DNA of 64,000 bases from JBGQAS01 sp963699305 (GCA_963699305.1 OY969431.1:124001-188000); one strand, 5' to 3'. Positions 47,116 to 56,488 are shown, numbered from the stretch's first letter. Translations and numbers: made by a program. Notes: generated by a model not told the origin, from the sequence alone.

Positions 47116-48489
47116 CTAGGTGTGGGGTTCTTTGAATGTCGTGGCGTTTTCAAAACGTGCCAGGTTATTAAGGAATACCAATTCAATGCCGGGGTGAGTG
47201 GGACCATTGCGGTGCTTGGCAACGATGATCTCGGCAATGTTCTGGCGCGGGCTGTCTTTATCCAGCATATCCGGCCTGTGGATGAACATGACAATATCAG
47301 CGTCCTGCTCCAGGCTGCCGGACTCGCGCAAGTCCGATAACACCGGGCGTTTATCGGTGCGTTGTTCCACGGCGCGCGAGAGCTGGGCAGCAGCCAGCAC
47401 GGGTACATTCAGCTCGCGTGCCAGCACCTTCAGGTTTCGGGATATGAACGAGACTTCCTGCACCCGATTTTCGGTGCGGTTATCGCTTGACATCAATTGT
47501 ATGTAATCCACAATGATCAGGTCCAATTGGTGTTCCAGGTGAAGGCGGCGGCACTTGGTTCGCAATTGCAGAGGAGTCAGAGCCGGAGTGTCATCCAGAA
47601 ATACAATGGTATCTCCCAAGACTTCAACTGCATGGGTAAAAATTGGCCACTCATCTTCGGTAAGCTTGCCGCTGCGTAGGCGTTGGGTATCAATGGCGGT
47701 TTCCTGCGCAATCAAACGCTGCACCAGTTGTTCATTCGACATTTCCAAGGAGAAGATCGCCACATGTTTTTTGTGTTTTTGGGCGGCATTTTTTGCAACG
47801 GATAATAGAAATCCGGTTTTCCCGGAACCCGGGCGACCGGCAATGATCAGGAGATCTGATTTCTGCAGCCCGCCTAGCAGCTTGTCCAGATCGTAAAGAC
47901 CTGTGGGTACGCCAAAAATTTCCTCGTCGCGTTGCGCCAATTCATCCACACGGTCGTAATATTCACTGAGGGCGGTCTTGATGGGAACCAAGTCATGGCG
48001 TACGCGCCGTTCGCTCAGACCAAAGATGGATTTCTCGGCTTCATCGATGATATTGTCAACCGGCTGTTCCTGATTGTATGCCAGCTGCGCCAACCGGTTG
48101 GCGGAGGCTAGCATGCGCCGTCGGATGGCATGTTGCTCGATGGAAATGGCGTATGCCTCTGCATGCAGAGAAGTGGGTGTTTGATTGATGAGCGACATGA
48201 GATATGCCGAGCCGCCGATTTCGTTCATCTGACCGGCTTTTTCCAGCTCTTCCGACACGGTGAGGAAATCGATGGGCGTTCGTTTTTCATGCAAGCGGGT
48301 GAACGATTCCCAGATCCAGCGGTTGCGAACAATGTAAAAATCATCGGGGGCGATAATTTGTGCGACTTCATAATACGCTTCCGGATTGATCAACACCGCA
48401 CCAAGCACAGCTTCCTCAGCTTCACGACTATGCGGAAGACCTTGAATTTCTCCGGCAGAGCTTTGTTCGATTATTGGAAGATCGTTCAT
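47116..48489 (-). CDS. dnaB: Replicative DNA helicase
   Basis: 457 aa. The N-terminal helical domain (LPHSREAEEAVLGAVLI) precedes a RecA-like domain with Walker A GRPGSGKT near residue 217. EEDEW and SLEMSNEQLVQRLI, IIVDYIQLM and GSLEQDADIVMFIHRP are also present. It forms the hexameric helicase of the fork. It heads a block of DnaB, DnaD-like and loader genes. Confidence 0.95.
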   Translation of the reverse strand: MNDLPIIEQSSAGEIQGLPHSREAEEAVLGAVLINPEAYYEVAQIIAPDDFYIVRNRWIWESFTRLHEKRTPIDFLTVSEELEKAGQMNEIGGSAYLMSLINQTPTSLHAEAYAISIEQHAIRRRMLASANRLAQLAYNQEQPVDNIIDEAEKSIFGLSERRVRHDLVPIKTALSEYYDRVDELAQRDEEIFGVPTGLYDLDKLLGGLQKSDLLIIAGRPGSGKTGFLLSVAKNAAQKHKKHVAIFSLEMSNEQLVQRLIAQETAIDTQRLRSGKLTEDEWPIFTHAVEVLGDTIVFLDDTPALTPLQLRTKCRRLHLEHQLDLIIVDYIQLMSSDNRTENRVQEVSFISRNLKVLARELNVPVLAAAQLSRAVEQRTDKRPVLSDLRESGSLEQDADIVMFIHRPDMLDKDSPRQNIAEIIVAKHRNGPTHPGIELVFLNNLARFENATTFKEPHT

Positions 48490-48504
48490 GTCACATCCTG
48501 AAAA

Positions 48505-49110
48505 TTAGATCTCTGGAGAATCATCCGGAGGTTTTTCTTCATCCTTGCGATCCTCTTCGTCGTCCGGGTTGAGTTTGTCTAAAAATTCTTCAAAAACCGA
48601 AAGGCGGCTGTGGTCCTGTCCATTAGAGCCATCTTCCTCCGTTGGATTTTCAACCTGAACGGGATGGATGTCTTCGAATGGAATTTCAGCCAGCAGGTTG
48701 CCTTCAGGAGTAATCCCCGCAGATGCCATGACATCGGGATGGATGAAAATGGGAACATGGAATCGTACCGCCAATGCCAGGGCATCCGAAGGTCTGGAAT
48801 CCACCTGCATGGTCTTTCCGTCTGATTCAAGGACCAGGTTTCCGTAGAAGACATCTTCTTTTAGTGAAATAATTTCAATCTGTTTCAGATGCCCTTTTAA
48901 CCGTTGAACCAGGTTTTTCATCAGGTCGTGAGTTTCGGGGCGAGCCACTTCGATCTCTTGCAGTGCAATTGTGATGGCTTCGGCTGCGTAGGGTCCAATC
49001 CAGATGGGCAGGTACCGCATCCCCCTGGCTTCCTTGAGGATGACGATCCGTTGGGCGTTGGTTAGACTGATCCTCACTGAATCGATGGTTACTTCTATCA
49101 ACTTGGACAT
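48505..49110 (-). CDS. DUF151 bifunctional nuclease-family protein
   Basis: 201 aa. VTIDSVRISLTNAQRIVILKE, LPIWIGPYAAEAI and VDSRPSDALALAVRFHVPIF are the conserved DUF151 segments. A charged acidic tail of ~60 residues is extra. Family members show nuclease activity in plants. AGAGGTATC precedes the ATG. First gene of the replication block, 15 nt from dnaB. Confidence 0.88.
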   Translation of the reverse strand: MSKLIEVTIDSVRISLTNAQRIVILKEARGMRYLPIWIGPYAAEAITIALQEIEVARPETHDLMKNLVQRLKGHLKQIEIISLKEDVFYGNLVLESDGKTMQVDSRPSDALALAVRFHVPIFIHPDVMASAGITPEGNLLAEIPFEDIHPVQVENPTEEDGSNGQDHSRLSVFEEFLDKLNPDDEEDRKDEEKPPDDSPEI

Positions 49111-49172
49111 GATACCTCTGGACGCTCACTTATTCTAACACGCAGCCGGATAAAGTGTTTTCCATGACCGGG

Positions 49173-49185
49173 ATTCTTTAAGAAT
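49173..49185. promoter_or_regulatory. Palindrome between divergent genes
   Basis: ATTCTT-T-AAGAAT perfect inverted repeat in the DUF151/regulator intergenic region, placed to act on either promoter. No regulator can be assigned. Confidence 0.35.
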
Positions 49186-49229
49186 GTGAATCTTAACAAC
49201 TCTTGACATGTGTGAAAAAATATTTAAGG

Positions 49230-49364
49230 TATAATACCAAAACATTGCTTATGCTGTTTGGAGTAGCAAGACCCAACTTCCGGAAAGCATGCATGGGGGA
49301 AACCCCGGGCAAAATTCACAGCGTATTAATTTTGATGGAATGGCGAACGGGAAAGAACTGAGAT
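49230..49364 (+). promoter_or_regulatory. Promoter and structured 5' leader of the OmpR-like regulator
   Basis: TATAAT at 49230-49235 lies inside the palindrome GGTATAATACC; TTGACA at 49203-49208 is 21 nt upstream, which is long. The predicted leader of about 120 nt contains GGGG-GAAA-CCCC (49295-49306), an ultra-stable tetraloop hairpin. I find no match to a riboswitch class that I know. Confidence 0.45.
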
Positions 49365-50030
49365 ATGGCATCACGAGCGAGCATTTTATTAATTGAAGGC
49401 AAACGAAGCGATAGTCCTTCCTTTTTGGTTGGATTGACCAAGAAGGGATTCCGGGTTACCAGTGTTCCAAACGGTAGCGCCGCACTGGAACAGCTTAAAG
49501 AGGAAATGCCAAACCTTGTCGTGGTGGATGCAGCATCCATGCGCACCAGCGGCAAACGCATTTGTCAGGCTATCCGCGAGAAAAAAGCAAAACTTCCTAT
49601 TATCCTCGTTCTCGCTGAAAATGCTCCCACCGATGGTGATACCGATGCCGACGTTATACTCTCCCTTCCTTTCACACCCCAAAAGCTTTTTAACCGCATT
49701 CGTCCATTCCTGCCTGTCCGGGAATCTGATGTCATTCGTGCCGGACCCATCGAACTGGATGTCAAGCAACGCCTTGTGCGCTGCAACGGTCAACAATCCC
49801 GCCTCACCCCCAGACTCGTGATCCTGCTGCGCTTCTTGATTGAAAAACCCGGTGAAGTGATCAACCGTGAGGACCTATTCAAAAAGGTTTGGGATACCAA
49901 TTACACGGGCGATACTCGCACGTTGGATGTTCACATCAGTTGGCTGCGCCAGGCAATTGGGGATGACCCACGTGACCCGCAGCATCTCATTACCCTGAGG
50001 GGGGTGGGTTACCGATTGGATATTGATTAA
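49365..50030 (+). CDS. OmpR/PhoB-type response regulator with a degenerate receiver
   Basis: 221 aa. Residues 1-120 form a receiver with Asp55 (LVVVDAAS) but lack the N-terminal acidic pair (LLIEGKR) and the conserved Lys (SLPFTP). The C-terminal winged helix (about 125-221) is complete: LTPRLVILLRFLIEKPGEVI, LDVHISWLRQAIGDDP and LRGVGYRLD. It is an orphan with no histidine kinase next to it, so it may act without phosphorylation. A GAAA-loop terminator follows. Confidence 0.88.
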   Translation: MASRASILLIEGKRSDSPSFLVGLTKKGFRVTSVPNGSAALEQLKEEMPNLVVVDAASMRTSGKRICQAIREKKAKLPIILVLAENAPTDGDTDADVILSLPFTPQKLFNRIRPFLPVRESDVIRAGPIELDVKQRLVRCNGQQSRLTPRLVILLRFLIEKPGEVINREDLFKKVWDTNYTGDTRTLDVHISWLRQAIGDDPRDPQHLITLRGVGYRLDID

Positions 50031-50036
50031 GTAAGA

Positions 50037-50060
50037 AACCGGAGCGAAAGCTCCGGTTTT
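50037..50060 (+). terminator. Intrinsic terminator
   Basis: AACCGGAGC-GAAA-GCTCCGGTT stem-loop followed by TT. Confidence 0.88.
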
Positions 50061-50063
50061 GTG

Positions 50064-51185
50064 TTACTTGATCAACGTCACCAGGGTAAGCAGCAAACCT
50101 CCTGCGATGACGCTTGCCAGCTGACCCGCAGTGTTGGAGCCCATGGCATGCATGATGATGAAATTATCGGGGTCTTCGTCTAATGCCATCTTTGCGGAGA
50201 GTCTTCCCGACATGGGGAAAGCGCTGATACCGCAAGCGCCGATGAGCGGATTGATTTTGCCGCGGGTGATCAGGTACATCAATTTACCAAACGACAACCC
50301 GGCGATAGTATCAATAATGAAAGCGAGCAAACCCAATCCCAATACAGCCAGGGTGGTCCAATCCAGGAATCTATCGGCTGTCATGGTGGCGCCGATGGTG
50401 AGGCCCAGGAACAGGGTAGAAATATTGATGATCTCGTTTTGAGCCGATTTACTCAAACGGTCCACCACCCCCACCACTTTTAGCAGGTTACCCAGCATCA
50501 AGGCTGCGATCAGGGGGGCAGCCTGAGGGGCGATCACGCTGACAATGAGGGTGACAGCGATGGGGAATATGACGAGCGCTTTTTTGGAAACAGGTTTGGG
50601 AGAGTATTCCATCCGCACCAAACGTTCCTTCCGGGTGGTCATCAATTTCATAATGGGGGGTTGGATGACAGGGACAAGGCTCATGTAGGAATATGCCGCC
50701 ACCGCAATGGGTGCGAGCAGTTCCTTGGATAGCTTGGATGCAACAAAAATTGCTGTAGGACCATCTATTGCACCGATGGAACCGATGGCGGCAGCTTTAT
50801 TGACATCCTTTAGCAGTAATGTGGCGAGGATGAGCGTGCCGTAAATCCCAAACTGTCCGGCTGCGCCTAGCAGTACCATGGAAGGCATTGCCAACAGCGG
50901 GCTGAAATCGATCATGGCACCCACACCGACAAAGATCAAGAGGGGAAACAATTCGGTTTCAATGCCGGCTTTGTAAAGATAATAGAACATGCTGCCGGGG
51001 GTGTAGGCATCCATGCCCAGGTTGGCAAGGATGCAGCCAAAGCCGATTGGCAGCAACAGAACAGGTTCAAATTCCTTCACAACCGCGAGGTAGATCAATA
51101 CTCCACCCACGGCGATCATGATGGCTTTTCCGCCCCACACTGGTGCAGATTGCAGGATTGATTGGATGAAAGCAGTGAAATCCAT
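50064..51185 (-). CDS. Na+-transporting acyl-CoA decarboxylase, beta subunit
   Basis: 373 aa with about ten membrane segments. GVGAMIDFSPLLAMPSM, GAIDGPTAIFVASKL, PLIGACGISAFPMSGR and MHAMGSNTAGQLAS are signature stretches of OadB/MmdB/GcdB. It moves Na+ outward as carboxybiotin is decarboxylated. Last gene of the four-gene minus-strand operon. The complex acts on methylmalonyl-, glutaconyl- or oxaloacetate-type substrates; the CoA-type alpha subunit here favours methylmalonyl-CoA. Confidence 0.93.
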   Translation of the reverse strand: MDFTAFIQSILQSAPVWGGKAIMIAVGGVLIYLAVVKEFEPVLLLPIGFGCILANLGMDAYTPGSMFYYLYKAGIETELFPLLIFVGVGAMIDFSPLLAMPSMVLLGAAGQFGIYGTLILATLLLKDVNKAAAIGSIGAIDGPTAIFVASKLSKELLAPIAVAAYSYMSLVPVIQPPIMKLMTTRKERLVRMEYSPKPVSKKALVIFPIAVTLIVSVIAPQAAPLIAALMLGNLLKVVGVVDRLSKSAQNEIINISTLFLGLTIGATMTADRFLDWTTLAVLGLGLLAFIIDTIAGLSFGKLMYLITRGKINPLIGACGISAFPMSGRLSAKMALDEDPDNFIIMHAMGSNTAGQLASVIAGGLLLTLVTLIK

Positions 51186-51198
51186 GCTCCGACCCTGG

Positions 51199-51654
51199 TC
51201 AGTCTTTGAATTCGATCAGCACCTGGCTGTGCTGGACATGATCACCCACCTTGGCTTTGACAGCACCGATGATACCGTCGCGGTTGGCGCGGATGGAGTT
51301 TTTCATCTTCATGGCTTCCAGGACACACAATTCCTGGCCTTTTTTGACGGAATCACCTTCCTTGACGGACATCGTTACAATGACACCCGGGATGGGTGCG
51401 GTGATGGCTCCTGTCTTGGCTGCGCCTGCAGACGATGCCGGAGCAGCTGCTGGGACAGGTATTGCAGCTGTGGGGGCTGGAGCAGTAACAGGAACAGCGG
51501 CGGTAATTGCCGGGGTAGATGCCACAGTGCGTGGCGACTCTTCCGGCCAGACTTCCACGGTCTGCCCATCCACAGTAGCCTGGATTGGTCGGGTGTTCAG
51601 GTCGCCTACATTAACTTCAAAGGTCTGGTCTTCGATTTTTACTTTGATTTTCAT
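51199..51654 (-). CDS. Biotin carboxyl carrier subunit of the Na+ decarboxylase
   Basis: 151 aa. A short N-terminal beta domain is followed by an Ala/Pro-rich swinging linker (about 45-85) and a biotinyl domain. The biotin acceptor is Lys116 in EAMKM. It carries CO2 from the carboxyltransferase to the beta subunit. Confidence 0.92.
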   Translation of the reverse strand: MKIKVKIEDQTFEVNVGDLNTRPIQATVDGQTVEVWPEESPRTVASTPAITAAVPVTAPAPTAAIPVPAAAPASSAGAAKTGAITAPIPGVIVTMSVKEGDSVKKGQELCVLEAMKMKNSIRANRDGIIGAVKAKVGDHVQHSQVLIEFKD

Positions 51655-51656
51655 TG

Positions 51657-52052
51657 TTACTCACCTCGTGATTTGCGGTTGGATAGTTGATTGCGCAGGT
51701 TGATCTGCTCCAGGCGGTGGGATACCAGCCAGGAACTTATTGAAACGGAAGGTTGCTCCACCGGCATGGGTGCACCCGGCTGAGCGGCAAGGAGGGCCGC
51801 AACGGCAACCGATGCTGCCTGTTGAACTCGTTGACGGGCAAGTGCGATGCCCACTGCCGCAGCGACAGCCTGGATCCTCGCGGTCCCGGCAGGTTGCGCT
51901 GCAGTGTCGGGAACAATCTCGTCCTTGATTTCTTCTTTGCTCTTAAAGACGCGAACCAATAAAGCCATCATCCCCCAGAGAAGGAGAATGCCAACGAACA
52001 CCAATCCCATGCCAATGAGGGTGATGATGAGCGATCGCGAAATTGCACTCAC
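51657..52052 (-). CDS. OadG/MmdD-like small membrane subunit
   Basis: 131 aa. One N-terminal membrane helix (LIITLIGMGLVFVGILLLWGM) is followed by a cytosolic charged/Ala-rich tail, the plan of the OadG gamma/delta subunit that tethers the carboxyltransferase. The tail's LARQRVQQAASVA and C-terminal WLVSHRLEQINLRNQL resemble the extra segment of methylmalonyl-type complexes. Confidence 0.82.
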   Translation of the reverse strand: MSAISRSLIITLIGMGLVFVGILLLWGMMALLVRVFKSKEEIKDEIVPDTAAQPAGTARIQAVAAAVGIALARQRVQQAASVAVAALLAAQPGAPMPVEQPSVSISSWLVSHRLEQINLRNQLSNRKSRGE

Positions 52053-52075
52053 TATATACTCCTATGTTGCATGGG

Positions 52076-53622
52076 TTAGACCGGCATGTTGCCGTGCTTG
52101 CGCGGCATGCGGTTTTCGTATTTATTTTTTAACGCTTCCAAAGCCCTGATGATCTTAATACGGGTTTCTCGGGGTTCGATCACTTCATCCACATACCCGG
52201 CATCTGCAGCAGCATAGGGGTTAAGAAAGTTTTTACGATATTCATCTGTCAGCTTGGCGCGTTCTTTCTCGGGTTCCTTGGCGGAATCGATTTTCTTGCG
52301 ATAGAGGATGTTGGCCGCCCCTTCAGGACCCATCACAGCGATTTCAGCACTCGGCCATGCATAACAGATATCCGTGCCGAGATATTTGCTGCTCATCACC
52401 ACATAGGCACCGCCATAGGCTTTGCGGGTCACGATGCTTACCTTGGGAACGGATGCTTCCGAATAGGCGTAAAGCAGTTTGGCACCGTGACGGATGATGC
52501 CGCGGTGTTCCTGCCCGACTCCCGGCAGAAAGCCGGAAGAATCGACGAATGTTACCAGTGGAATGTTAAAGGCATCACATAAACGCACGAAACGGGTCAT
52601 TTTATCTGAAGCATCGATGTCGATGACGCCTGCCATGACACTCGGTTCCTGGGAGAGAATGCCCACGACTTGCCCATTCAACCGAGCCATCCCAACGATG
52701 GCGTTGCATGCAAACGTGGATTGCAGTTCGAGGAAGGAACCGGTATCCACGATTTTCAGGATGGCATCGTGCATGCTGTATGGGGTGGTTGGTTCGGGAG
52801 GGACAAGATGGTTTAAGGCTTCATCCATCCGATCCGTGGAATCCTTGCCATCCACCACCGGTGCATTATCCACATTGTTGGAGGGCAAATAACCGAGGAC
52901 TTTTCGGCAAAGAATGAGCGCATCTTTTTCGCTGCTTGCGGTTAGGGAAGCGGTACCACTAGTACCCAGGTGAACTTCAGCCCCCCCAGGCTTTCAAAAT
53001 CCACCACCTCGCCCGTAACTGATTTGATCACTTCCGGACCGGTAAGGAACATGTAGGATGTTTTTTCCACCATGATGATCAGGTCGGTGAGGGCGGGGGA
53101 ATATGCCGCGCCGCCGGCGCAAGGTCCCAGGATGATGCTGATCTGAGGCACAATGCCGGAATATTGGGCATTGCGTTTGAAGATCTCCGCGTATCCGCCC
53201 AGAGAGAACACGCCTTCCTGGATACGTGCGCCGCCGGAATCGATCAATCCTACAATGGGTGCGCCGCTCCTGGCAGCAAGATCCATCAGTCGGCAGATCT
53301 TGCGGCTTTGCGTTTCGCCCAGGGCTCCACCCATGACGGTGAAATCCTGTGCATATACATACACGGGACGCCCTTCAACATTTCCAAACCCAGTAACAAC
53401 GCCATCACCCGGAAAAGTCTCGCCACCTGCACTTAAATCCGAGCGTTGTGCGGTAAAGGCTTCCAGTTCTTCAAAGGAGCCGGGGTCCAGCAGCAGATCC
53501 AGCCGTTCACGGGCGAAGAGCTTGCCCTTGGCGTGTTGTTTTTCGATACGATCCTTGCCGCCGCCTTCCAGCGCTTTGGCGCGCCGCTTGCGCAGTTCTA
53601 CAATTCGTGAATCTTCAGCCAT
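52076..53622 (-). CDS. mmdA: Acyl-CoA carboxyltransferase alpha subunit (methylmalonyl-CoA decarboxylase type), with one frameshift
   Basis: 515 aa after correction. The N-terminal crotonase half has DFTVMGGALGETQSRKICRLMDLA and GLIDSGGARIQEGV; the C-terminal half has TFVDSSGFLPGVGQEHRGIIRHGAKLL and GGAYVVMSS. A run of seven C at 52981-52987 (G on the coding strand) should be eight. Restoring one G joins SLGG to AEVHLGTSGTASLTASSEKDAL without a gap. The same fold occurs in propionyl-CoA carboxylase; the Na+-pump genes next door favour a decarboxylase. First gene of the operon. Confidence 0.9.
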
Positions 53623-53756
53623 TGGTTATCCTCAGTTGTTCGGGATGAAATAGTAACAATTTACCTGGAAAAAAGCTTCAAGCCAGATTTTCCCATTCTG
53701 TCCATTTTACGACAACTAACCACTTTACGCTATGAAAAATGGTTGCATTTGTGCGG

Positions 53757-53809
53757 ATGATTATCCTATATTTGACAGTCTCGGATGCAATTTGCGATCA
53801 AGTTATAAT
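53757..53809 (+). promoter_or_regulatory. Promoter of the dioxygenase gene; shares a long motif with the promoter near 57.5 kb
   Basis: A TATAAT box lies at 53804-53809. Upstream, TCGGATGC, TTTGC and ATCAAGT occur in the same order and near-identical spacing as before the gamma-lyase gene. Confidence 0.55.
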
Positions 53810-53881
53810 TTTCTCGATGAAAGAAGGTATTTATGCATCTATACTTCATGTAGACTGGGTCATTTTTGTGAAAGGAGTTTT

Positions 53882-54691
53882 ATGACGAGAAAAATAAGCC
53901 AGCGAATGCCGGTGCTGTTTGTTGGACATGGCACACCAATGAATGCAATCGAAGATAATCCCTTTTCGCGAGAATGGCGACGTGTAGGTAGAGAGTTACC
54001 CGAACCGAAAACGATCCTTTGCATTTCCGCTCATTGGGAGACCTGGGGCAGCCTTGTGACTGCCATGGAAAAGCCGCGCACCATCCATGATTTTGGTGGT
54101 TTTCCACAGGAGTTGTATCAGGCACAATATTCTGCTCCGGGCGATCCCCGATTGGCAAAAGACATCCAAATGCTTTTGAAAAACACAAACATAGGTTTGG
54201 ATCAGGATTGGGGATTGGATCACGGTTGCTGGAGCGTGCTCAAGCAGATGTATCCCAAAGCGGAAATCCCGGTCGTGCAGTTAAGCCTGGATGCATCCAA
54301 ACCGGGGCCGTATCATTTTGACCTTGCAAAAGGCTTGGCGCTTTTACGGGAGCGGGGTGTACTCATCATTGGCAGCGGAAACATGGTCCACAATCTCGGA
54401 AGGGTAGTTTTCAAAGGATCCAACTTTGGTGATTTCAACGAACCTTATGGTCTGGATTGGGCATTAGAAGCTAACGCTTTGTTTAAGAAATTGCTCATTG
54501 AAAACAGGTTCAGCGAATTGGCAGATTATCCCATGCTTGGTAAATCAGTCCAACTGGCGGTGCCAACTCCAGAGCATTACCTGCCCATGCTGTATGCATT
54601 GGCGCTGAAAAATGAGGATGAGACACTCACTTTTTTCAATGATGTCCCCCTGGCGGGTTCACTAACGATGACTTCGTTCGTAATCCAATAA
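53882..54691 (+). CDS. LigB-type 4,5-DOPA dioxygenase-like protein (YgiD family)
   Basis: 269 aa from ATG 53882 with AAAGGAG upstream; the longer frame from 53732 includes the promoter. LFVGHGTPMNAIEDN, ISAHWETWG, LDHGCWSVL and GSGNMVHNLG supply the His ligands of the class III extradiol ring-cleavage fold. Bacterial members open catechols such as DOPA. It is monocistronic, followed by a terminator. Confidence 0.9.
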   Translation: MTRKISQRMPVLFVGHGTPMNAIEDNPFSREWRRVGRELPEPKTILCISAHWETWGSLVTAMEKPRTIHDFGGFPQELYQAQYSAPGDPRLAKDIQMLLKNTNIGLDQDWGLDHGCWSVLKQMYPKAEIPVVQLSLDASKPGPYHFDLAKGLALLRERGVLIIGSGNMVHNLGRVVFKGSNFGDFNEPYGLDWALEANALFKKLLIENRFSELADYPMLGKSVQLAVPTPEHYLPMLYALALKNEDETLTFFNDVPLAGSLTMTSFVIQ

Positions 54692-54692
54692 A

Positions 54693-54733
54693 AAAAATCC
54701 CCAGTGGCGTTTACCATGAAGCGGGGATTTTCT
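54693..54733. terminator. Terminator between converging genes
   Basis: AAAATCCCC / GGGGATTTT stem with a ~20-nt loop, flanked by A and T runs. Confidence 0.8.
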
Positions 54734-54739
54734 TGGGCG

Positions 54740-56005
54740 TTACTCAGTTACAGGTACGATGATGGTCCACGTAACTCCACCGTCAATGCTTTTCACCAGA
54801 GCCGATTCAGCCTGTGTGGTCGCAATCAGCCATCCAGTTGACTCATTCACAAAATCCGGCATGCCACCCCAGGTGACGGTGGAGATTTGATTCCATGATT
54901 TACCATAATCGGTTGTTCTATAAATTTTACCTTCTGCCACATACCAACCAGTACTTGGGTTGAGGAAAAATACCGATCCTAAACCGGACGGCATTGGTTT
55001 TGACATCCATGTCTGACCGGCATTTTCCGTTACGTAAATCCAGCCAGCGCGAAAATCGTTCTCGATGTTCATGCAAACCATCTGGAACATTCCCAATTGA
55101 GCAGTTAGTAAAATCGGATTGCGGAATCCACAAGAATATTTTGTATCGGTGAACAACGTTGGACCGTCTATCGGGGCTGGCAGGGTGAGCAACGTCCAGC
55201 TCGCTCCACTATCAGCAGTGACTACCGGGTAGTACCCTTGACCGGAAGTTAAACCAAGGCTTTCGCCAGTTACCCAACCATGCTGGGCATCCGTGAAAAC
55301 CATGCCGGTTTTCGTGATCACCATGGGCATGCCATGTTCATCATAAGGATCGAGCAATCTCGACCAGGTATTCCCGCCATCCGTGGTTGAAAACAGCATG
55401 ACGTAATCATGTGACATGCCAACACCAACGTGTGCCAATAACCAGCCATGTTGTGCGTCCGCAAAATAGATGGGATTGGGAAAATAGGACTCCGCACCGG
55501 TCGGTCCCAGATCAAGAGGCTGGCTGGCAACCCACGTGGTGCCGCCGTCCTTGGTCGCCCAAACGACGATGTCGATGGGAGAGTCCACGGGTTGACCAGC
55601 GGAATAGGAGACCCAGGCGGTGCTTTCATTCATAAAAAATGCACCTGCTTGTTTGCCGTAGGCGATTACGGGGCTGTCGGGCGGGGTTACATCCTTCCAT
55701 ACGATTCCACCGTTGGAAGTCCGCAAAATATGCTCATTTGCATCCGCTCCCCCCATACCGATAGCCCAACCGTTGGTCAATGAGACCATGTGCATGGTGC
55801 TTAGTTTCAGCTCTGTGCCTGCAGGTAACCGGGCAATGGATAATGTATTCGAAGCTGAAGGTGCGATTGTTTGTCCCATGAGGGTTGGAGTGGGTGGAGG
55901 TGTTTTGGTTGGGGAAGGGGGAGCATTAAATAGTGGAAATGTGCATCCAGCAGCCAGCATGATTAGGAAAGTACAAACCAGAACTGCCTTTGATAGGGAT
56001 TTCAT
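54740..56005 (-). CDS. BNR/Ycf48-like beta-propeller lipoprotein
   Basis: 421 aa. The signal peptide ends in LAAGC (lipobox Cys). A short Pro/Thr stalk precedes repeated blades with the Asp-box-like pattern TSNGGIVWKDVTPP, TKDGGTTWVASQP, TTDGGNTWSRL and TDYGKSWNQI. These are typical of photosystem II assembly factor Ycf48/HCF136-like and sialidase propellers. It is anchored outside the membrane, and the ligand is unknown. Confidence 0.85.
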   Translation of the reverse strand: MKSLSKAVLVCTFLIMLAAGCTFPLFNAPPSPTKTPPPTPTLMGQTIAPSASNTLSIARLPAGTELKLSTMHMVSLTNGWAIGMGGADANEHILRTSNGGIVWKDVTPPDSPVIAYGKQAGAFFMNESTAWVSYSAGQPVDSPIDIVVWATKDGGTTWVASQPLDLGPTGAESYFPNPIYFADAQHGWLLAHVGVGMSHDYVMLFSTTDGGNTWSRLLDPYDEHGMPMVITKTGMVFTDAQHGWVTGESLGLTSGQGYYPVVTADSGASWTLLTLPAPIDGPTLFTDTKYSCGFRNPILLTAQLGMFQMVCMNIENDFRAGWIYVTENAGQTWMSKPMPSGLGSVFFLNPSTGWYVAEGKIYRTTDYGKSWNQISTVTWGGMPDFVNESTGWLIATTQAESALVKSIDGGVTWTIIVPVTE

Positions 56006-56023
56006 AAAATACCTCGATTCAAT

Positions 56024-56488
56024 TTATCGTTTAAACAGTCCCATCAACGTTGCTTTGGCAAGGATGTGGTTCTGCAGTCTCTTTTGAAGCTGCAGGCCAT
56101 TGAGACCTGGAGGCAGGGGGATCGTTGAATCCAAAGCAAACAACGTGAAGTAGTACCGGTGGAATTTTCCGGGGGGCGGACATGGACCTTCGTATCCAAA
56201 GTGCCGGAAATCGTTTACTCCCTGTGCACCAAAACCGTGTGCCAACTCCCCTTGCGGGATTCCTTCAGGCAATGACTTAATCGATGATGGCATGTTATAC
56301 AGCACCCAATGTGTGAATGTTCCCATCGGCGCATCCGGGTCTTCACACACCAAAGCCAGGCTGGAACTTCCGGAAGGTAAATCCATCCAGGCGATCGGGG
56401 GTGAAAAATTCAATCCAGTACAGGTAAAACGAGCCGGAATGGGTTCGCCTTCATGGAAAGCTGATGAAGTTAGTTTCATCGTATTCAT
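56024..56488 (-). CDS. YbhB/YbcL (PEBP-like) protein
   Basis: 154 aa. DPDAPMGTFTHWVLYNMP and GPCPPPGKFHRYYFTLFAL are the two conserved ligand-pocket stretches of the phosphatidylethanolamine-binding/Raf kinase inhibitor-like family. Cytosolic, no signal. Function in bacteria is poorly known. Confidence 0.93.
   Translation of the reverse strand: MNTMKLTSSAFHEGEPIPARFTCTGLNFSPPIAWMDLPSGSSSLALVCEDPDAPMGTFTHWVLYNMPSSIKSLPEGIPQGELAHGFGAQGVNDFRHFGYEGPCPPPGKFHRYYFTLFALDSTIPLPPGLNGLQLQKRLQNHILAKATLMGLFKR

Noticed and set aside
49242..49364. Known riboswitch in the regulator leader
   Set aside because: The conserved cores of FMN, TPP, SAM, cobalamin, c-di-GMP and ydaO classes that I know are absent; it is left as an unassigned leader.
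51199..53622. Propionyl-CoA carboxylase operon
   Set aside because: The beta membrane subunit and OadG-like gene define a Na+-pumping decarboxylase; no biotin carboxylase gene is present.
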